This document shows, one piece after another, positions 58,893 to 64,000 of a stretch of 64,000 bases of DNA. Under the pieces are notes generated by a model that was not told the DNA's origin, made no database searches, and was given only the letters and a program-made list of their open reading frames with translations. Origin of the DNA: Tanypteryx hageni (lineage: Eukaryota; Arthropoda; Insecta; Odonata; Petaluridae); assembly GCA_028673005.1 (NCBI GenBank), contig CM054120.1:71845533-71909532 (forward strand), in the 5' to 3' direction. Within the stretch, counting starts at the first letter, position 1. Each line of letters starts with the position of its first letter. A program made the translations under genes and the position numbers.

Positions 58893-59516
58893 TACCGGGT
58901 CCCACGCATCAGGAAAATGGAATGGAGTCAATGAACGCGCCGGTAATCTTCCAAAAAGGCCTTATTTCCTCTCATGATCTAATCTCTTCCCCATGACTTC
59001 CACCCATCCTCTACACACAATATTGTCTTTCATCCCGCATTTCCATTGCCCCTCGCAAAGTTCCTCTCGCAATGTACTACTCGCCATACTTTGCCGTCAT
59101 CACATGACCAGCCCTTACCATTGGCTACCTCGAGTGGCTTCATTGGCATGGCTCCGGCAGAAATTCCCACACTTGCGGCTCCCAGTGTTAACCGATGCGA
59201 GGCAGGAAGTATCATGTAGTCAAGATTACATAATGCAGCCAAAGGCAGGTGGCCAGCTAGCAGAAAGTGCTGCCTTCACTACACGAAAATTAAAAACCGA
59301 AATTGTAAATGCAATTTATTGAATTCAAGTCTAACTGAAGGTAATATATATAACGGAAGAGATTTTAGTACTCGTCACTGTGACGTATTGTGTACACAGT
59401 TCCTACTCTAATTTGATTGGACGATGAATGGGCTAGAGCGAATAATCAAAGCATGAGTAACACATTGGGAGCTGTACATGAAAGTAAACTAATATATAAA
59501 ATAATAATGAATATAA

Positions 59517-60616
59517 TCCTCCATTAACCACAGGACTCCAGTTGGACAGGTCTGGAATAGGGTTAATAAAGTCTCAGGCATATACCATTCTAAAAGCGTG
59601 CCAAGTCTAGAGATTGGAAGTCAACTTATAACATCTTCTGTTGCCATTGGCGAAGTATTAGGCCTCCATTATGCCAAGGTTAGCAGCACGGCCGAGCACG
59701 ATCCTTCTTTCATTCGAATAAAAGAGAGAATGGAAAGAACTGTACTAAACCTTGGCAAAGTCAGCAGTCCAGCATCCTACAATGAACCTTTTTCACAGTG
59801 GGAGTTGAAGTCGGTGATTGGGGATGTTAAGGAATTTTGTCCTGGCTTGGACAGTATCCATAATGCCTTCCTCAAACTTCTGCCCATAGGTTCCGAACAG
59901 GACCTACTGAAAACCCTCAATCAACTTCGGGCTGTGGGAGCTTTCCCTGAATCATTGCGGGAATCGGCAATTGTCCCTATCCCGAAATAGGGAAAGGACA
60001 AGAGCCAGCCATCCAGCTATACCGCAATCTCCTTGAGCAGCTGCCTGTGCAAACAGATGGAGATAATGGTCAACGGACGTCTAGTTTGGTGCCTTGTCAG
60101 CAGCAACCTTATCTCAATTTCCAGTGTGGTTTATGACGTAGCAGGTCTACAGTGGACCACATGGTCAGGATCGACAGCTTTATCCAAGAGGCTTTTCTTC
60201 TATGCTAGCATGTCATAGGAGTCCTATGTGACATAAATAATTGGTACGAGAATACCTGGCGATACAAGATTGTATGCACTCTTAAAGAATGGGGTTTTTA
60301 AGGTAGACTACCAATTTTTATCCAAAACTTTTTAATGGAGCGTACTTTTAGAGTTCCTATCACAGTCTTTTGTCTAAGAAACTGGTGCCCCTCAGGGCTT
60401 TGTTTTAAGTGTAATGCTATTCGCAATAGCTATGAATGATGATGTGGACTGCATTAAATCACCGGCTCATAGATTGTTGACAGACTTGCTATTTTCTGCA
60501 GGGCATCGAATTTCAGGATGGCTGAAAGGCAAATTCAGTTGACACATAACCGGCTCCATATATTGTCTTGCGAAACTGAATTCCACTTCTCCAAAGAGAA
60601 GACCAAGTGTATGTAT
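59517..60616 (+). pseudogene. LINE RT fragment in S6
   Basis: Subtype b; CAGGGCTTTG replaces CAGGGTTTTG near 60394. Confidence 0.85.
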
Positions 60617-61113
60617 ACTCCTAATAATGATACTCAAATTTCGCATGTAAATTCGACAGCATTTAAAAATGCTCTAACATTATTTCAAGAATATAATAAT
60701 TTAAAAGGTCATGGAAAATTAAATGCTGAGATGTTAAAATTGATAAATAGATCAAGATGTGGGTTCCTGATGATATTGTTAGTTTTTCCACCCATAGGTA
60801 TAAATGGCAAACTACGCTTTTAAAATGGTAATATGCGTTAGGTAATGAAGAACTTTTAAATCTTGCTAAAGCCGCATATGAAATGTGGCAATAAAATACA
60901 AATATTCTATTTAAATATATCAATCAAAATCCAGATATAATTATTTCTTATAAACGAGGGGACAACGAATTAAAAAAAAAATCCATATAGCTCTACTAAT
61001 TTTGATGGTAAGGCAGGAATGCTAGCTTATTCAGAATACCCAAACATGGATAATACGCCTATTGAAATACATATTGATCAAGATGAATTATTGTATTTAA
61101 AGATATGTAAACT
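60617..61113 (+). pseudogene. MMP fragment, S6 (subtype b)
   Basis: As S3 and S4, with CACCCATAGG for CACCAATAGG near 60790 and GACAACGAA for GACCACGAA near 60961, which changes the conserved His of GDHE to Asn. Confidence 0.8.
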
Positions 61114-61738
61114 CTACCGGGTCCCACGCTGCAGGAAAATGGAATGGAGTCAATGAACGCGCCGGTAATCTTCCAAAAAGGCCTTATTTCCTCTCATGAT
61201 CTAATCTCTTCCCCATGACTTCCACCCATTCTCTACACACAACATTCTCTTTCATCCCGCATTTCCATTGCCCCTCGCAAAGTACCTCTCGCAATGTACT
61301 ACTCGCCATACTTTGCCGTCATCACATGACCAGCCCTTACCATTGGCTACCTCGAGTGGCTTCATTGGCATGGCTCCGGCAGAAATTCCCACACTTGTGG
61401 CTCCCAGTGTTAACCGATGCGAGGCAGGAAGTATCATGTAACCAAGATTACATAATGCAGCCAAAGGCAGGTGGCCAGCTAGCAGAAAGTGCTGCCTTCA
61501 CTACACGAAAATTAAAAACCGAAATTGTAAATGCAATTTATTGAATTCAAGTCTAACTGAAGGTAATATATATAACGGAAGAGATTTTAGTACTCGTCAC
61601 TGTGACGTATTGTGTACACAGTTCCTACTCTAATTTGATTGGACGATGAATGGGCTAGAGCGAATAATCAAAGCATGAGTAACACATTGGGAGCTGTACA
61701 TGAAAGTAAACTAATATATAAAATAATAATGAATATAA

Positions 61739-62838
61739 TCCTCCATTAACCACAGGACTCCAGTTGGACAGGTCTGGAATAGGGTTAATAAAGTCTCAGG
61801 CATATACCATTCTAAAAGCGTGCCAAGTCTAGAGATTGGAAGTCAACTTATAACATCTTCTGTTGCCATTGGCGAAGTATTAGGCCTCCATTATGCCAAG
61901 GTTAGCAGCACGGCCGAGCACGATACTTCTTTCATTCGAATAAAAGAGAGAATGGAAAGAACTGTACTAAACCTTGGCAAAGTCAGCAGTCCAGCATCCT
62001 ACAATGAACCTTTTTCACAGTGGGAGTTGAAGTCGGTGATTGGGGATGTTAAGGAATTTTGTCCTGGCTTGGACAGTATCCATAATGCCTTCCTCAAACT
62101 TCTGCCCATAGGTTCCGAACAGGACCTACTGAAAACCCTCAATCAACTTCGGGCTGTGGGAGCTTTCCCTGAATCATTGCGGGAATCGGCAATTGTCCCT
62201 ATCCCGAAATAGGGAAAGGACAAGAGCCAGCCATCCAGCTATACCGCAATCTCCTTGAGCAACTGCCTGTGCAAACAGATGGAGATAATGGTCAACGGAC
62301 GTCTAGTTTGGTGCCTTGTCAGCAGCAACCTTATCTCAATTTCCAGTGTGGTTTATGACGTAGCAGGTCTACAGTGGACCACATGGTCAGGATCGACAGC
62401 TTTATCCAAGAGGCTTTTCTTCTATGCTAGCATGTCATAGGAGTCCTATGTGACATAAATAATTGGTACGAGAATACCTGGCGATACAAGATTGTATGCA
62501 CTCTTAAAGAATGGGGTTTTTAAGGTAGACTACCAATTTTTATCCAAAACTTTTTAATGGAGCGTACTTTTAGAGTTCCTATCACAGTCTTTTGTCTAAG
62601 AATATGGTGCCCCTCAGGGTTTTGTTATAAGTGTAATGCTATTCGCAATAGCTATGAATGATGATGTGGACTGCATTAAATCACCGGCTCATAGATTGTT
62701 GACGGCCTTGCTATTTTCTGCAGGTCATCGAATTTGAGGATGGCTGAAAGGCAAATTCAGTTGACACATAACCGGCTCCATATATGGTCTTGCGAAACTG
62801 AATTCCACTTCTCCAAAGAGAAGACCAAGTGTATGTAT
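61739..62838 (+). pseudogene. LINE RT fragment in S7
   Basis: HDTSF as in S5; SNCLCKQ for SSCLCKQ is private. Confidence 0.85.
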
Positions 62839-63328
62839 ACTCCCAATAATGATACTCAAGTTTTGCATGTAAATTCGACATCATTTAAAAATGCTCTTAC
62901 ATTATTTCAAGAAAATAATAATTAAAAAGGTCATGGAAAATTTAATGCTGAGATGTTAAAATTGATAAATAGATCAAGATGTGGGGTTCCTGATGATATT
63001 GTTAGTTTTGCTACCATAGGTATAAATGGCAAACTACGCTTTTAAAATGGTATTATGCGTTAGGTAATTAAGAATTTTGCTAAAGCCGCATATGAAATGT
63101 GGCAATAAAATACAAATATTCTATTTAAATATATCAATCAAAATCCAGATATAATTATTTCTTATAAACGAGGGGACCACGAATTAAAAAAAAAATCCAT
63201 ATAGCTCTACTAATTTTGATGGTAAGGCAGGAATGCTAGCTTATTCAGAATACCCAAACATGGATAATACGCCTATTGAAATACATATTGATCAAGATGA
63301 ATTATTGTATTTAAAGATATGTAAACTC
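62839..63328 (+). pseudogene. MMP fragment, S7 (subtype a)
   Basis: As S5, RCGVPDD intact. Confidence 0.8.
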
Positions 63329-63374
63329 TACCGGGTCCCACGCTGCAGGAAAATGGAATGGAGTCAATGAACGC

Positions 63375-64000
63375 GCCGGTAATCTTCCAAAAAGGCCTTA
63401 TTTCCTCTCATGATCTAATCTCTTCCCCATGACTTCCACCCATCCTCTACACACAACATTGTCTTTCATCCCGCATTTCCATTGCCCCTCGCAAAGTACC
63501 TCTCGCAATGTACTACTCGCCATACTTTGCCGTCATCACATGACCAGCCCTTACCATTGGCTACCTCGAGTGGCTTCATTGGCATGGCTCCGGCAGAAAT
63601 TCCCACACTTGCGGCTCCCAGTGTTAACCGATGCGAGGCAGGAAGTATCATGTAGTCAAGATTACATAATGCAGCCAAAGGCAGGTGGCCAGCTAGCAGA
63701 AAGTGCTGCCTTCACTACACGAAAATTAAAAACCGAAATTGTAAATGCAATTTATTGAATTCAAGTCAAACTGAAGGTAATATATATAACGGAAGAGATT
63801 TTAGTACTCGTCACTGTGACGTATTGTGTACACAGTTCCTACTCTAATTTGATTGGATGATGAATGGGCTAGAGCGAATAATCAAAGCATGAGTAACACA
63901 TTGGGAGCTGTACATGAAAGTAAACTAATATATAAAATAATAATGAATATAATCCTCCATTAACCACAGGACTCCAGTTGGACAGGTCTGGAATAGGGTT
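63375..64000 (+). repeat. Macrosatellite short unit S8, cut by window end
   Basis: Contains the unassigned module (63375-63952) and the first bases of the LINE segment. CTTGCGGCTCC as in S6. The subtype cannot be told because the tail is outside the window. Confidence 0.95.

Larger units (their letters stand above)
56726..58938 (+). repeat. Macrosatellite short unit S5 (subtype a)
   Basis: Modules: unassigned 56726-57302; LINE 57303-58402; MMP 58403-58892. Private changes shared only with S7: ACATTCTCTTTC near 56808 and Thr in EHDTSF near 57487. Confidence 0.95.
58939..61160 (+). repeat. Macrosatellite short unit S6 (subtype b)
   Basis: Modules: unassigned 58939-59516; LINE 59517-60616; MMP 60617-61113. 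The unassigned module lacks the S4/S5 deletion and keeps CTTGCGGCTCC, as in S8. Confidence 0.95.
61161..63374 (+). repeat. Macrosatellite short unit S7 (subtype a)
   Basis: Modules: unassigned 61161-61738; LINE 61739-62838; MMP 62839-63328. Shares private changes with S5, one dimer length (4435 bp) upstream. Confidence 0.95.
32522..64000. repeat. Composite macrosatellite array (LINE, piggyBac and MMP modules)
   Basis: Tandem head-to-tail array defined by recurrence of GCCGGTAATCTTCC at 32522, 36333, 40188, 44013, 47843, 50057, 52271, 54505, 56726, 58939, 61161 and 63375. The first four intervals are 3811, 3855, 3825 and 3830 bp (long units), the next seven 2214, 2214, 2234, 2221, 2213, 2222 and 2214 bp (short units). 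Long and short units share the first 1.2 kb and the last 230 bp; the middle differs. The left edge abuts the LINE RNase H. The right edge is beyond the window. Confidence 0.97.

Noticed and set aside
32522..64000. The many 61-144 codon frames in the array as genes
   Set aside because: They are periodic pieces of dead LINE, piggyBac and MMP sequence or their complements.

Overview
This window is eukaryotic, most likely arthropod (possibly insect), nuclear DNA. It is AT-rich and carries no bacterial-style operons. Nearly every coding-like stretch is a decayed transposable element: TIGD1/pogo-like DNA transposons, hAT, piggyBac, an RTE-type LINE with an apurinic endonuclease, an I/Jockey-type LINE with RNase H, a Penelope-like element with a GIY-YIG nuclease, and a DIRS-like or Ty3-like retroelement. 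I found no intact host gene, tRNA or rRNA. The arthropod assignment is inference from the mix of element families.

Layout. 0.1-0.9 kb: TIGD1-like pseudogene. 2.6-5.1 kb: a retroelement with a Gag-like and a reverse transcriptase reading frame (minus strand), inserted in or abutting a decayed multicopy gene that is probably a transposase. 5.1-9.9 kb: AT-rich sequence with a possible THAP zinc-finger exon near 7.8 kb. 9.95-10.9 kb: retroelement tail-like fragments. 11.7-13.9 kb: RTE-type LINE (minus), truncated at its 3' side. 15.4-15.8 kb: hAT transposase tail. 17.15-18.79 kb: a complete but dead pogo element with terminal inverted repeats and TA target duplications. 20.9-25.4 kb: a diverged tandem duplication of non-coding DNA, one copy interrupted by a 265-bp insertion that may be a solo LTR. 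28.15-30.03 kb: Penelope-like element pieces, with the nuclease tail of one copy, an LTR-like leader with a hammerhead-like hairpin, and the head of the next copy. 30.03-32.52 kb: I/Jockey-type LINE up to RNase H.

The second half (32.52 kb to the window end) is one large composite macrosatellite. It has four long units of about 3.83 kb (L1-L4), then seven short units of about 2.22 kb (S1-S7) and the start of an eighth. Every unit begins with a roughly 560-bp module I cannot identify, followed by a decayed I/Jockey LINE segment, and ends with part of a matrix metalloproteinase (MMP) gene. In short units the MMP part includes the propeptide with its cysteine switch and the first half of the catalytic domain. 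Long units keep only the last piece and carry in its place a reversed piggyBac transposase, a LINE tail and a reversed pogo transposase N-terminus. The zinc-binding HExxH segment is absent from every unit, so no active protease is encoded here. The short units fall into two subtypes, and S4 to S7 alternate to give a 4.435-kb higher-order repeat. The amplified LINE/MMP chimera is the most unusual structure in the window.
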